Part shown: positions 34,028 through 43,650 of the stretch, piece by piece
Position numbering within the stretch: position 1 is the first letter of the stretch
Layout of the letters: the number at the start of each line of letters is the position of its first letter
From: Facklamia sp050409585
GTDB taxonomy: Bacteria; Bacillota; Bacilli; Lactobacillales; Aerococcaceae
NCBI RefSeq assembly: GCF_050409585.1
Contig: NZ_JBNUPE010000005.1
Coordinates: 87,206 to 151,205, forward strand
Direction: 5' to 3'
Length of the DNA stretch: 64,000 nt
Position numbers and translations under genes: made by a program
The notes under the pieces: generated by a model
Seen by the model: the letters and a program-made list of their open reading frames with translations, nothing else
Databases searched by the model: none
Told to the model about the DNA's origin: nothing

Positions 34028-35659
34028 TTAATCTTTTGGATACATTTTATCTATTCGCGCTTGTAAATCTTTATCATTGACAAATTCCTCATAGCTGGTA
34101 TTCATGCGATCAAAGGCCCCAGTTGGAGTAATTTCAATTACACGATTGACTGTTGTATTTAAGACTTCGTAGTCATGTGAGGCAATGAGAATAGCGGATT
34201 TAAATTTAATTAAACCATCGTTTAAAGCAGTAATGGATTCAAGGTCTAAGTGGTTGGTTGGTTGATCCATCACTAAAACGTTGGCTTTCGATAGCATCAT
34301 TTTTGAAAGTAAACAGCGGACTTTCTCACCACCAGAAAGGACGTTGACAGGTTTTAAGACATCATCTCCTGTAAAGAGCATGCGTCCTAAGAAGGAGCGT
34401 AAGAAGGTATTGTCACTTTCTTCTTTAGAAGCATATTGTCTTAACCAATCGACAATTGACAACTCGACTCCATCAAATTCATCGCCCGAATTACGTGGCA
34501 GATAGGTTTGTGAAGTCGTAACACCCCATTCAAAGCTTCCCTTATCTGCTTCCAAGTTTCCCATCAAGATTTCAAAAAAGGCTGAAATGGCATTGTCATT
34601 GCGGGAGACAAAAGCCACCTTATCATCACGATTCAAAGTGAAAGTAACATTATCAAAGAGGGCTTCACCGTCAATTGATTTTGACAGTCCTTCTACGCTA
34701 AGTAAATCATTACCGATTTCACGTTCAGGTGAAAAGCCGACAAATGGATAGCGACGGCTGGAAGGTTGAATGTCATCCAGGGTAATTTTTTCTAAAAGTT
34801 TCTTTCTAGAGGTCGCTTGTTTTGATTTAGAAGCATTAGCAGAAAAGCGCGCAATAAAGTTTTGTAATTCTTTAATTTTTTCTTCTTTTTTAGCATTTTG
34901 ATCCGCTTGCAATTTAGCGGCTAATTGACTGGATTGTAACCAAAAGTCATAGTTTCCCACATAAATTTTTATTTTACCGAAGTCGACATCCGCCATATGA
35001 GTACATACTGTGTTTAGGAAGTGACGGTCGTGAGAAACAACGATGACAGTGTTTGGGAAGTCCATGATGAAGTTACTTAGCCAATCAATAGCTTGAGCAT
35101 CTAGACCGTTAGTTGGCTCGTCTAGGAGCAGATTGTCCGGTTTACCAAAAAGTGCTTGAGCCAGTAAAACTTTGATTTTATCAGCTTCGATAAGCTCACT
35201 CATCTTGGCTGTATGTTGTTCAGTAGGGATTCCTAAGCCTTGTAACATATTAGAAGCTTCTGATTCAGCTTCCCAACCACCCATTTCGGCAAACAAACCT
35301 TCTAATTCGCCAGCGCGCACCCCATCTTCATCAGAAAAATCAGCTTTCATATAGATGGCATCTTTTTCTTTCTTTACTTCATAAAGTTCCTTATAACCCA
35401 TCATCACGGTTTCGATCACTTCATAGTCTTCGAATCCGTAGTGGTTTTGGTTAAGAACAGCTAATCTTTCATTAGGATCCATGGACACATTTCCCGTTGT
35501 AGGTGCAATGTCACCTGATAAAATTTTTAAAAAGGTGGACTTACCAGCACCATTGGCTCCGATCACACCATAACAGTTGCCAGGTGTAAAATTAATATTG
35601 ACCTCATCAAATAATTTCCGGTCTGGGAATTGTAAACTAACATTCGATACATTGATCAC
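34028..35659 (-). CDS. ABC-F family ATPase (YbiT/YkpA-like), one intact composite ATP site
   Basis: 543 residues, two ABC domains, no membrane helices. Domain 1 has Walker A GANGAGKST (34-42) and LLLDEPTNGLD (177-187). Its signature is degenerate (MSELIEAD, 153-160). Domain 2 has signature LSGGEK (441-446). Its Walker A is lost (VSRNDNAISA, 351-360) and its Walker B reads MDQPTNHLD, Gln for the catalytic Glu. So one composite site looks active and the other dead. ABC-F proteins act on the ribosome. The start is taken as GTG 35659 (MINVSNVSLQF), eight bases after GGAGG; ATG 35665 is only two bases after it. Confidence 0.88.
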   Translation of the reverse strand: MINVSNVSLQFPDRKLFDEVNINFTPGNCYGVIGANGAGKSTFLKILSGDIAPTTGNVSMDPNERLAVLNQNHYGFEDYEVIETVMMGYKELYEVKKEKDAIYMKADFSDEDGVRAGELEGLFAEMGGWEAESEASNMLQGLGIPTEQHTAKMSELIEADKIKVLLAQALFGKPDNLLLDEPTNGLDAQAIDWLSNFIMDFPNTVIVVSHDRHFLNTVCTHMADVDFGKIKIYVGNYDFWLQSSQLAAKLQADQNAKKEEKIKELQNFIARFSANASKSKQATSRKKLLEKITLDDIQPSSRRYPFVGFSPEREIGNDLLSVEGLSKSIDGEALFDNVTFTLNRDDKVAFVSRNDNAISAFFEILMGNLEADKGSFEWGVTTSQTYLPRNSGDEFDGVELSIVDWLRQYASKEESDNTFLRSFLGRMLFTGDDVLKPVNVLSGGEKVRCLLSKMMLSKANVLVMDQPTNHLDLESITALNDGLIKFKSAILIASHDYEVLNTTVNRVIEITPTGAFDRMNTSYEEFVNDKDLQARIDKMYPKD

Positions 35660-35763
35660 AAACATAACCTCCATCTTAGATTCATAGACATACGCCTTCA
35701 TTCTAGCATGATAAGGACTAAAAAGCATTAAGAAATATAGTTTATTGATAAACTTATTAGAAG

Positions 35764-35797
35764 ATAAAAAACTCTGTCCATTTAGGGACAGAGTCAA
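35764..35797 (-). terminator. Terminator after ppk1
   Basis: ACTCTGTCC (35773-35781) pairs with the reverse complement ending at 35796, loop ATTTA. On - it is followed by TTTTTTAT. It ends the ppx-ppk1 transcript. Confidence 0.88.
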
Positions 35798-35801
35798 AAT
35801 A

Positions 35802-38081
35802 TTATAGACTGCGTAACCAAGCTAAGAAGCGTTTGATTATAGAAGGATCTTGCGGACTTGACAGTTTAGTCTGATTATCACGAGCGGGATTTAGTTTACT
35901 GAGTCGAATTTTGCGACTCTGTTTTTCTTTAGCTAAGCGCTCATCGAGATCTTTTTGACGTTGGCTGGCTCGCTCGATTAAAATTTCTTGCGAGTTGATT
36001 TTTTGGTCTTCAATGATAACTGGGCGGATATATTCGCCGTTTACTTGCAGTTCACGTGCTTTCATATTATCAGCTAATTGAAGCTCTAAATAGTCCACTA
36101 TATCGGCCTCGATATCCTTATCTAAGATCGGGAATTCAATTTCGACACGCTTAATCATATTGCGCGTCATCATATCAGCTGAAGAGAGGAATAGGTGGTT
36201 ATCACTATTATGGTTAAAGTAATACACACGGGAATGTTCCAAAAAGCGACCAACAATTGAACGTACACGAATATTATCAGATATTCCAGGAATGCCCGGT
36301 TTCAAACAGCAGATACCTCTAACAATTAGATCAATTGAAATACCCGCTTGACTGGCTTCATAGAGCTTTTGGATGAGGGGAAGATCGGTTAAGGAATTCA
36401 TTTTAGCAATGATACGACCATTACCGTATTGTTTTTGAAAAGCAATTTCCTCATCAATATAATCCATTAGAGAATCCCGAATGGCAAAAGGTGAAACATG
36501 TAAATGTTTATAATCTGGCAAGCTGCTATAACCACTTAAATAGTTGAAGAAATCAGTAGCATCATCCGTTAAACCAGGGTGCGTCGTAAATAAGCCCATA
36601 TCGGTATAAATTTTTGCTGTTTTGTCATTGTAATTACCTGTTCCTAGATGAAGGTAAGGTTGGATTTTATTATCCTCCTTGCGAATGACCAGTGAAATTT
36701 TGGAATGGGTCTTTAGTTCACTAACACCATATAAAACGTGACAGCCTGCTTCTTCTAATTCTTTGGCCCAATAAACATTATTTTCTTCATCGAAACGTGC
36801 TTTTAGTTCCACCAACACGGTAACTTCTTTTCCGTTTTCGGCAGCGGTTTTTAAGGCTGAGATAATGGGAGAGTTTTTAGAAACTCTGTAAAGGGTCTGT
36901 TTAATGGCAATGGTTTGAGGATCTTGAGCAGCGTACGCTATTAAGTTAACTACCGGATCAAACGAATCATAAGGGTGGTGGAGGAAGATGTCATGGTCTT
37001 TGGCCTGGGTGAATAGGTCTTCTCCTAAATGTTTGGGATTCAGGTAGGGTATATGCTCCTCAAATAAGAATTGAGGGTTATTTTCACCAATTTCTTCTCT
37101 TAAGGCAAAAAGGAAAGTTAAATCGAGCGGCCCGTCAATTAAGTAAACAGCATTTTCTTCCAACTCAAAAACTTCTTGTAGATAAGTAAGGTTTTGTTCA
37201 GAAAAATTCATTAAGCGTGAGCGGTCAATTTCAAGCCGGACAGCCATTCCATTTTTTCTTTGTTTGACATAGTCTTCAATTAGAACTAACAAATCGGAAG
37301 CACCGTCTTCTGCAATTGAAAAATCTGCATTACGTGTAATTCGAAAAGGATAAGCAGCCACAACTTCATAGCCTTCAAAAATACGATCAAGGTGGTGGAT
37401 GATAATGTCTTCCACTAAGACGATGGTATGGACTTGTCCTTCAATAATGAAATAACGTTCAATCAGCTGAGGAATAGGAAGAATCGCTCGATGCTCTTTG
37501 CCATCCTTTTCCAGCTTAACCATAATGTTTAAAACTTTATTGACAAGGTGAGGGAAAGGCCGGTAGGCATCGATTCCTAAAGGAGAAAGAGTCGGTAAGA
37601 GTAAGGTCTTAAAGTAATAGTCTATTTCTGCTTGTTCAGATACGGACAATTCACCGATGGACTTCATTTGGTAGCCAGTATTTGGCAAGAGAGGCATTAA
37701 TTCATGGTAGCGTTGGTATTGTTTAGCGACATTGCGTTGATTGCGCTGACTAATGTTTTCTAATAATTCTTCGGGTGTTTGGCAGGTTTTATTTTCAGAA
37801 ACCTCCACACCAGCAAGGTATTGATCATAAACTCCCGAAACTCTGACCATAAAGAATTCATCGAGATTTGAAGAGGCAATGGCTAAGAAATTTATTTGTT
37901 CCAGTAAAGGATTGGTCATATCATAAGCATTGTCAATACAACGTAAATTAAAGTCTAGCCAAGATAATTCGCGGTTAAAATAAAAGTCAGGATTATCAAA
38001 TTGTCCGCGATTTTTTCTTGAGTTAGAAATGCGCTTATCCTTATTCACTGTTTTCTTTTTCTTTTTTTTGGTCTCAGTCAT
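35802..38081 (-). CDS. ppk: Polyphosphate kinase 1
   Basis: 759 residues, somewhat longer than the usual ~690-720 because of basic extensions at both ends (Lys-rich start KKKKKK; C-terminal tail after about 690). FNRELSWLDFNLRC and SSNLDEFFMVRVSG are the PPK1 N-terminal signatures. The two phospholipase-D-like halves include LKTHSKISLVIRKE with a conserved His. Makes long-chain polyphosphate from ATP reversibly. It follows ppx with a 23-base gap. Confidence 0.95.
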   Translation of the reverse strand: MTETKKKKKKTVNKDKRISNSRKNRGQFDNPDFYFNRELSWLDFNLRCIDNAYDMTNPLLEQINFLAIASSNLDEFFMVRVSGVYDQYLAGVEVSENKTCQTPEELLENISQRNQRNVAKQYQRYHELMPLLPNTGYQMKSIGELSVSEQAEIDYYFKTLLLPTLSPLGIDAYRPFPHLVNKVLNIMVKLEKDGKEHRAILPIPQLIERYFIIEGQVHTIVLVEDIIIHHLDRIFEGYEVVAAYPFRITRNADFSIAEDGASDLLVLIEDYVKQRKNGMAVRLEIDRSRLMNFSEQNLTYLQEVFELEENAVYLIDGPLDLTFLFALREEIGENNPQFLFEEHIPYLNPKHLGEDLFTQAKDHDIFLHHPYDSFDPVVNLIAYAAQDPQTIAIKQTLYRVSKNSPIISALKTAAENGKEVTVLVELKARFDEENNVYWAKELEEAGCHVLYGVSELKTHSKISLVIRKEDNKIQPYLHLGTGNYNDKTAKIYTDMGLFTTHPGLTDDATDFFNYLSGYSSLPDYKHLHVSPFAIRDSLMDYIDEEIAFQKQYGNGRIIAKMNSLTDLPLIQKLYEASQAGISIDLIVRGICCLKPGIPGISDNIRVRSIVGRFLEHSRVYYFNHNSDNHLFLSSADMMTRNMIKRVEIEFPILDKDIEADIVDYLELQLADNMKARELQVNGEYIRPVIIEDQKINSQEILIERASQRQKDLDERLAKEKQSRKIRLSKLNPARDNQTKLSSPQDPSIIKRFLAWLRSL

Positions 38082-38104
38082 TTCATTTCTCCTCTCAGTT
38101 TTCT

Positions 38105-39658
38105 TTAAGCCTCTAAGTCAACATACTTTAGTTTTAAGCTTCCATCTAAGCTACGAGCAATATGTTTGGCGTGACGATCTGCTCGATATTGCTCGGCTAC
38201 CACAGGGCCATTGTGATAAAGGGTTAGGATATAGTCTTTTTTCTTTTTTTCTAATTTAATATTTTTAATCGGAGAAGTTTTAGAATCGTTTAATGATTGG
38301 CTAAATTTTAAAATACCTCCTAAAGCTTGTAGTTCTTTTATATCTTCACTACTAAACCAATTGCTGAAAGACTGACAATATTGATTGAGTAAAGATTTAT
38401 TACGATAACTGCTTAATAAAGCTAAGCGGACACGGTCGCGATGTGAAAAACCGGCCAAATCCATATTGGATAAAAGATAGAAAGTTGTCTGGGAATCAGC
38501 TTCTTTAGAGATGAATTGGCCACATCGGTAGAGATAACTTGCCATTTCTAATTCAACTTGCTGAGCATAGGAATAATCCATTTGTCCTAAATCAGTCAGT
38601 TGTTTATAAAGATCGATCGCTATTTTACTCCGAATTTCTGCAACCTTTGGATGCACTTTGAAATCACGACATACTTTGGCGACACTTCGAACGTGAATAT
38701 GCTCAGGATTAATAGGCTGGTTAAAATGATCATTCAAGTAGTAAGTAATAACACCATCTCTCAGCCCTTGTCTAGAAATGAATAGGGTAGGCGCATTGAC
38801 GATTTGAAAAAGCTCAATTAATGCTAAGTTAGCTGGAATAATGATGTCAGTTCGATCAGAACTTAAACCGTCAATATCTTGCATATCTTGGTAATTTGTT
38901 GACTGGAATAGGTCGAGTGTGGTGTTTAGATTTTTTTCAGAGAGTCGATAACCATGTAAGCCAGCAATGGGATAATTCTGTAGGCGTTGATGAACTTGAG
39001 CGATATTACGCGCAGAACCACCGACCGCAACGATCGGGTACTTAACCTTCTTTAGCCAATCCAGTGACTTAAAAGTTTTTTGTAAATAGCGTCTTGTCTT
39101 TTCAATGGCTGTTGAATCATTATGGTCTTTATCTTTAAAGAACTTTTCCTTCAAGCTGACTACGCCAAATGGAAAGGAATGGTATTGTTTAATCTCTTTG
39201 TTTTCTGACAAGGTTATTTCACAAGACCCTCCGCCCATATCGATAGTCACCATATTACGATTAGGTAAGGAGTGCGAAATAGCGTACTGGCCCAGCGAAG
39301 CCTCTTCTTTTTCTGATAAGATGCGAATTTCAATGCCAGTTTCTTCTAATACCCGCTGTATGATTTGCTCTTGGTTAGCTGATTGACGAATAGCTGCTGT
39401 AGCAAAGACAATTAACTCCTCAATTTTATGTGCTCGAGCGGCATAGTTAAAACTAGCTAGCGTTTCAGTTAGTTTCTGAATCCCTTTATCAGACATCATT
39501 ACCTGGTCGTTTTCATCTTTATTCAAGTATTGAGATAAACGTGCAGGCGCTTTAAGGTTAGTAATTTCATGAACATCATAATATTGATCGATTGCATAAA
39601 TCACCATACGAATAGTATTTGAACCGATATCAATTAAACCTACTTTATTGGAATACAT
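38105..39658 (-). CDS. ppx: Exopolyphosphatase, Ppx/GppA family
   Basis: 517 residues. The actin-like ATPase fold shows GLIDIGSNTIRMVIY (about 7-21) and VTIDMGGGSCEITL. The C-terminal half, with YLYRCGQFISKEA, fits the HD-like helical domain of long family members. It removes phosphate from polyphosphate ends or acts on pppGpp; the operon with ppk1 favours polyphosphate. ATG 39658 has GGTGG upstream. Confidence 0.93.
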   Translation of the reverse strand: MYSNKVGLIDIGSNTIRMVIYAIDQYYDVHEITNLKAPARLSQYLNKDENDQVMMSDKGIQKLTETLASFNYAARAHKIEELIVFATAAIRQSANQEQIIQRVLEETGIEIRILSEKEEASLGQYAISHSLPNRNMVTIDMGGGSCEITLSENKEIKQYHSFPFGVVSLKEKFFKDKDHNDSTAIEKTRRYLQKTFKSLDWLKKVKYPIVAVGGSARNIAQVHQRLQNYPIAGLHGYRLSEKNLNTTLDLFQSTNYQDMQDIDGLSSDRTDIIIPANLALIELFQIVNAPTLFISRQGLRDGVITYYLNDHFNQPINPEHIHVRSVAKVCRDFKVHPKVAEIRSKIAIDLYKQLTDLGQMDYSYAQQVELEMASYLYRCGQFISKEADSQTTFYLLSNMDLAGFSHRDRVRLALLSSYRNKSLLNQYCQSFSNWFSSEDIKELQALGGILKFSQSLNDSKTSPIKNIKLEKKKKDYILTLYHNGPVVAEQYRADRHAKHIARSLDGSLKLKYVDLEA

Positions 39659-39700
39659 ATATTTCCACCCATCTATTGTGACTTAGTAACATCTTGGTCT

Positions 39701-40186
39701 TTATTTTTTATTTAAGACTTCTTCAATGGCAGCAGCAATCTCGGAAGAGTGAGAAACAACCTTTCCGTTAAGTTTGATCAATCCCACAGTGTATAAGTTA
39801 ACATAGGCGAACTGTGATTCTGCAACTTCTTTGAGTGCTTCAATTTTTTGAGGGTTATCCGCGCCTTGTTGACGGGAGTCTGAAAATAGACCAATAATAG
39901 GAATGCCGGCTTGGTAGGCAATACCAATTTCACTGGCTACACCTGGATCAATGGTTTGTCCATCTAAGACGGCCAAAACGATATCACTTGCTAGCACTGC
40001 TTCCGTATCCAAACGAGCAATCATCTTTGAATCGGCATAGGCTTGCTTATCGTTAATTTCAGTTTGTTCTTGTGGTAAGAAAATATCTAAAGAAGGTATG
40101 GCTTGTCTTAATTCATTAGCAACTTTTTGGTTGAAGGCTAGTTCCATTTCATTAAAAAGGGGACTTGCAAAATATAATTTAGTCAT
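39701..40186 (-). CDS. Nucleoside 2-deoxyribosyltransferase family protein
   Basis: 161 residues. LYFASPLFNEMELAFNQKVANELR opens the fold. The segment DPGVASEIGIAYQAGIPIIGLFSD contains the catalytic-type Glu (SEIGIAY). The family exchanges bases between deoxynucleosides, common in lactobacilli for salvage. It lies upstream of ppx on the same strand with a 42-base gap and no terminator, so it may head that operon. Exact substrate unproven. Confidence 0.85.
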   Translation of the reverse strand: MTKLYFASPLFNEMELAFNQKVANELRQAIPSLDIFLPQEQTEINDKQAYADSKMIARLDTEAVLASDIVLAVLDGQTIDPGVASEIGIAYQAGIPIIGLFSDSRQQGADNPQKIEALKEVAESQFAYVNLYTVGLIKLNGKVVSHSSEIAAAIEEVLNKK

Positions 40187-40297
40187 GATTAAATCCTTTC
40201 TTTAAGTAAGTTTTTTAATTGCTGATACTTCTATTATAGTAAATTTTTTTAGTTTGGTGTATCAATTCTAGGAATTCCATGAAAATTAATTGATTCA

Positions 40298-40330
40298 CAA
40301 AAAAGGAGTGGCTCAACTTGAGCCACTCCT
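40298..40330 (-). terminator. Terminator after copA
   Basis: AGGAGTGGCTCAA (40304-40316) and TTGAGCCACTCCT (40318-40330) are perfect reverse complements. On - a run of T follows. It ends the copYZA operon. Confidence 0.9.
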
Positions 40331-40345
40331 CGAATGAGTTGTTAA

Positions 40346-42817
40346 TTATTCAGCAAAAAATTTTAAGCGTAGAGCATTAAGTAAAACAGAGATAGAAGAA
40401 AAGCTCATAGCTAAGGCGGCTATCATTGGGTTAAGTAAGGGACCACCAAATAGATAGATAACGCCCATCGCAAAAGGAATGCCTATCACATTATAGAAGA
40501 AAGCCCAGAAAAGGTTCTGTTTGATATTGCGGATAGTCGCATGACTCAAATTAATAGCGGTCGGAATGGTGGTTAAATGGTTATTCATTAACACAATATC
40601 AGCAGATTCAATCGCAATGTCGGTCCCAGACCCGATCGCCATGCCGATATCAGCTTGTGCTAAAGCAGGGGCATCATTAATGCCATCACCGACCATAATC
40701 ACTTTATTGCCGGTTGCTTGTACTTCCTTCACAATACGTGACTTGTCTTCAGGCAAAACTTCGGCAAAGACTTTATCCACTCCTACTAATTGACCGATAT
40801 GTTCTGCTGTGGCTTGATTATCACCTGTCACCATCATCACCTTAAGACCCATTGCTTTGAGAGTTTTTATTACTTCCATACTCGATTCTTTTATCGGATC
40901 TGAAATGGCTAATAAGCCTTGGAAATGGCGGTTAATTGCATAGAAAATAACAGTTTTGGCTTCATGACTCAGTTTATCTGCTAGTGAGAGAAAATCTTGA
41001 GGGATGGGTTGGCTTAATATTTCTTCCATTAAACGCTGGTTACCAATATATATGTTTTCGCCATTAATCTCAGCAGTAATTCCCTTACCTGTAATTGATT
41101 GGATTTGCTTCAAAGCCTGATATTCTATGCCGAAACTTTCGGCATAATCGACAACTGCCTTGCCAAGAGGGTGTTCTGAGTTGGCTTCAACACTTGCTAA
41201 CTTACTTAATAGAATAGCTTTATCTTTTTCATCAACAGGATAAAAATCAGTCACACTCGGTTGACCTTGGGTGATAGTCCCTGTCTTATCAAGCAAAATA
41301 GTATCTGCTTGGTGAGTAGTTTCTAGACTGGCACTACTTTTAATTAAGATCCCTTTTTGTGCAGCATTACCTGTTCCCACCATGATAGCTGTTGGAGTGG
41401 CTAAACCAAGCGCACAAGGGCAAGCGATAATTAAAACACTAATAAAAATCTGTAAACTGAAAGTTAAGGATTGATTCATTATAAAGAACCAGAATAAACC
41501 ACTGATTAAGGCAATCACCATAACTGTTGGGACGAAATAAGACGCTACCACATCAGCAAATTTAGCAATTTGAGCTTTGGAAGATTGAGCTTCATTAACT
41601 AATTGAATAATTTGAGAAAGCGTAGTGTCTTGCCCTACTCGTTCTACCTTCAGGGTAAAGCCACCGGTTTTATTTAAACTAGCTCCAGTTACGCAGTCGC
41701 CTTTGCTTTTATTAACCGGCATGGCTTCACCAGTTAACATCGATTCATCGACACTGGATTGACCTTCAAGAATGATTCCATCCATTGGAATGGTATCTCC
41801 AGGTCTAATTTGCAAATGATCTCCTGGTTGAATGCGTTCGGTTGGAACAATTTCAATGGAGCCATCCTCTTTAATTCTACGTGCCTCTTTAGGTGCTAAA
41901 TCCATTAGGGTTTTAATCGCTGAAGAAGTTCGTCCTTTAGCAATGTCTTCTAAATACTTGCCGATTGTCATTAAAGAGACAATTACTGCAGCTGATTCAA
42001 AGTATAATTCAATCTCTTGACTGTTTTGAAGAGGATTGATGAATAGAAAGAGCGTTACGACTAGACCTTGAACAAAAGCGGCTCCACTACCTATTGCGAC
42101 TAAGCTGTCCATGTTGGGGTGGCCATTCAAAAGACTCTTGAATCCACGAATAAATAAATCTTTACCTAAATATAAAACAGCACTACTTAAAATCATCTGA
42201 ATGAGGGCATGAATGCTTGGATGTTGCTTTATTGAAAGAGAATCCGGAATAGGAAGGCCAATCATTGGACCCATTGCTAAAAGAAAGAGTGGCAGAGTGA
42301 ACAGGACCATACCCATAATTTTTTGCTTGGACTTTTTTAAATATTGCTGTTCTCGCTCTAAATCTTTTTGATATTGTTCTTCAGGAGAAATAATTAAACT
42401 GGCATTATAACCCGCTCTTTGCACCGCCTCAATCGCTTTATCTGGCTGGGCTTTATGATCCCACTCAACATTCAATGTTGAAGTAGCAAAATTGACTTGA
42501 GCAGACTGAACGTCCGACAGTTGATTGGCTGCTTTTTCAACTGTTTGCGCACAAGAAGCACAAGACATTCCCTCAATCCGAAAGTTTTGAATGAGCGCTT
42601 CATTAATCGAAGGTAATAGCTGATAGCCTGCCTTTTCTACTCGATTAGCCAGTGTCTCAAATGTGACCTTTTGTGGATCAAAATTGACTTTTACAGAGTG
42701 GTTCAGTAGATTTACTTCGGCTGTTTCAACACCCATTGTTTGATTAAGCGTTTTTTCGACTGTCATTGCACAAGAAGCGCAGGACATTCCATCAATAGTA
42801 TAAGTACTTGATTGCAT
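40346..42817 (-). CDS. copA: Copper-translocating P-type ATPase CopA
   Basis: 823 residues. Two N-terminal heavy-metal domains have GMSCASC (Cys13/16 and Cys86/89). The membrane CPC motif is in ACPCALGLATP. DKTGTITQG carries the phosphorylated Asp, and GDGINDAPAL the hinge. P1B-type copper exporter. The third gene behind copY and copZ. SD AAAGGAGGG precedes the ATG. Confidence 0.96.
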   Translation of the reverse strand: MQSSTYTIDGMSCASCAMTVEKTLNQTMGVETAEVNLLNHSVKVNFDPQKVTFETLANRVEKAGYQLLPSINEALIQNFRIEGMSCASCAQTVEKAANQLSDVQSAQVNFATSTLNVEWDHKAQPDKAIEAVQRAGYNASLIISPEEQYQKDLEREQQYLKKSKQKIMGMVLFTLPLFLLAMGPMIGLPIPDSLSIKQHPSIHALIQMILSSAVLYLGKDLFIRGFKSLLNGHPNMDSLVAIGSGAAFVQGLVVTLFLFINPLQNSQEIELYFESAAVIVSLMTIGKYLEDIAKGRTSSAIKTLMDLAPKEARRIKEDGSIEIVPTERIQPGDHLQIRPGDTIPMDGIILEGQSSVDESMLTGEAMPVNKSKGDCVTGASLNKTGGFTLKVERVGQDTTLSQIIQLVNEAQSSKAQIAKFADVVASYFVPTVMVIALISGLFWFFIMNQSLTFSLQIFISVLIIACPCALGLATPTAIMVGTGNAAQKGILIKSSASLETTHQADTILLDKTGTITQGQPSVTDFYPVDEKDKAILLSKLASVEANSEHPLGKAVVDYAESFGIEYQALKQIQSITGKGITAEINGENIYIGNQRLMEEILSQPIPQDFLSLADKLSHEAKTVIFYAINRHFQGLLAISDPIKESSMEVIKTLKAMGLKVMMVTGDNQATAEHIGQLVGVDKVFAEVLPEDKSRIVKEVQATGNKVIMVGDGINDAPALAQADIGMAIGSGTDIAIESADIVLMNNHLTTIPTAINLSHATIRNIKQNLFWAFFYNVIGIPFAMGVIYLFGGPLLNPMIAALAMSFSSISVLLNALRLKFFAE

Positions 42818-42840
42818 TTTAGCCCTCCTTTAGGGATCGA

Positions 42841-43047
42841 TTATTTGCTTAAATGATAGTGAGTATCTTTAAGCACATGATTAAAATCTTCCATAGCTAA
42901 AAAGTCTTGATGCTCAATAGTAAGCTCTTTAGTATCCACTTGGATGTTTACTTTTTCAACTCCATCCATTGATAAAAGCAAATCTTGAATAGTTTGAGCG
43001 CAGTGGCTGCAAGACATACCTTGGACTTTAAAATCTTGTTTTTTCAT
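42841..43047 (-). CDS. copZ: Copper chaperone CopZ
   Basis: 68 residues, one heavy-metal domain with GMSCSHC (Cys13, Cys16). It shuttles Cu(I) to CopA and CopY. The start ATG 43047 follows GGAGG at proper distance. A longer in-frame start at 43107 lies inside copY and is rejected. Spacing to copA is 23 bases. Confidence 0.94.
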   Translation of the reverse strand: MKKQDFKVQGMSCSHCAQTIQDLLLSMDGVEKVNIQVDTKELTIEHQDFLAMEDFNHVLKDTHYHLSK

Positions 43048-43064
43048 GATAATTCCTCCATTAA

Positions 43065-43514
43065 TTAATGAGACCATGAGTGACATTGACATTGACCGAC
43101 TGGGCAATTACATTTTACTTGGCTTGGAGCCTGCTTGCCCTTATCCTGCAATTGTTTTATCAGCTGTTGACAATCAGCTTGTGATAAGATGACATCATTA
43201 ATTATTTGATGAATAAAAGGAGCCTTATCTTTATTGCAAATGCGGTTCAGTAGCTTACTTATTTCTGCATGAACCGCCTCTTTTTCAGAAATATTTGCTT
43301 GATATTGATAGGGTTTATGTTCTCCTTCAAGAGTCAAATGTTCTTTTTGCAATAAGCGGTTAATTAAAGTTTTTATAGTAGCTTCTTTCCAATCAGAAAA
43401 TTGACTAGCAGTATCGATAATTTGGCGTGAAGTAAGTGAATGATGAGCCCAAACTATCCGCATAATTTCCCATTCTGCATCAGTGATCGATGGGACTGAA
43501 AGACTTTCTTGCAT
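43065..43514 (-). CDS. copY: Copper-responsive repressor CopY
   Basis: 149 residues. An N-terminal BlaI/MecI-type winged helix (about 8-75, ITDAEWEIMRIVW) is followed by a C-terminal metal motif CxCx4CxC (Cys135, 137, 142, 144). In E. hirae, copper replaces zinc in this site and releases CopY from cop boxes. Two such boxes lie just upstream. Confidence 0.95.
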   Translation of the reverse strand: MQESLSVPSITDAEWEIMRIVWAHHSLTSRQIIDTASQFSDWKEATIKTLINRLLQKEHLTLEGEHKPYQYQANISEKEAVHAEISKLLNRICNKDKAPFIHQIINDVILSQADCQQLIKQLQDKGKQAPSQVKCNCPVGQCQCHSWSH

Positions 43515-43533
43515 AAGAAAACTCCTCTCTGAT

Positions 43534-43568
43534 TACACATGTAACTTCACTTAAAGTTTACAACTGTA
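43534..43568 (-). promoter_or_regulatory. Two cop-box operators of the copYZA operon
   Basis: TACACATGTA (43534-43543) and TACAACTGTA (43559-43568) both match TACAnnTGTA, the CopY operator. They are 25 bases apart centre to centre. The upstream box overlaps the -10, and the downstream one lies near the expected transcript start. This matches the two-operator layout of E. hirae. Confidence 0.9.
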
Positions 43569-43583
43569 GACATCAAATTGCAA
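43555..43583 (-). promoter_or_regulatory. Promoter of copYZA
   Basis: On -, TTGCAA (43583-43578) and TAAACT (43560-43555) are 17 bases apart. The -10 overlaps a cop box, consistent with repression by CopY. Confidence 0.65.
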
Positions 43584-43615
43584 GTCATAACTTAGTCTTT
43601 CATTAAATTTACTAG

Positions 43616-43621
43616 TATAAT
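43616..43621 (+). promoter_or_regulatory. Possible -10 element of the DUF4349-type lipoprotein gene
   Basis: A perfect TATAAT lies 29 bases before the ATG at 43651. No convincing -35 is visible. The divergent copY promoter is close by. Confidence 0.4.
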
Positions 43622-43650
43622 AAAGAAAAATATCTGAAGGAGTAAATAAA

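Noticed and set aside
33824..34066. 80-codon open frame on + spanning the yebC start and the ABC-F stop
   Set aside because: It runs through the yebC promoter region and the ABC-F terminator; no SD.
35660..35797. N-terminal extension of the ABC-F protein up to 35797
   Set aside because: The extension would be read from the ppk1 terminator hairpin and lacks an SD; the GTG at 35659 gives the family's normal N-terminus.
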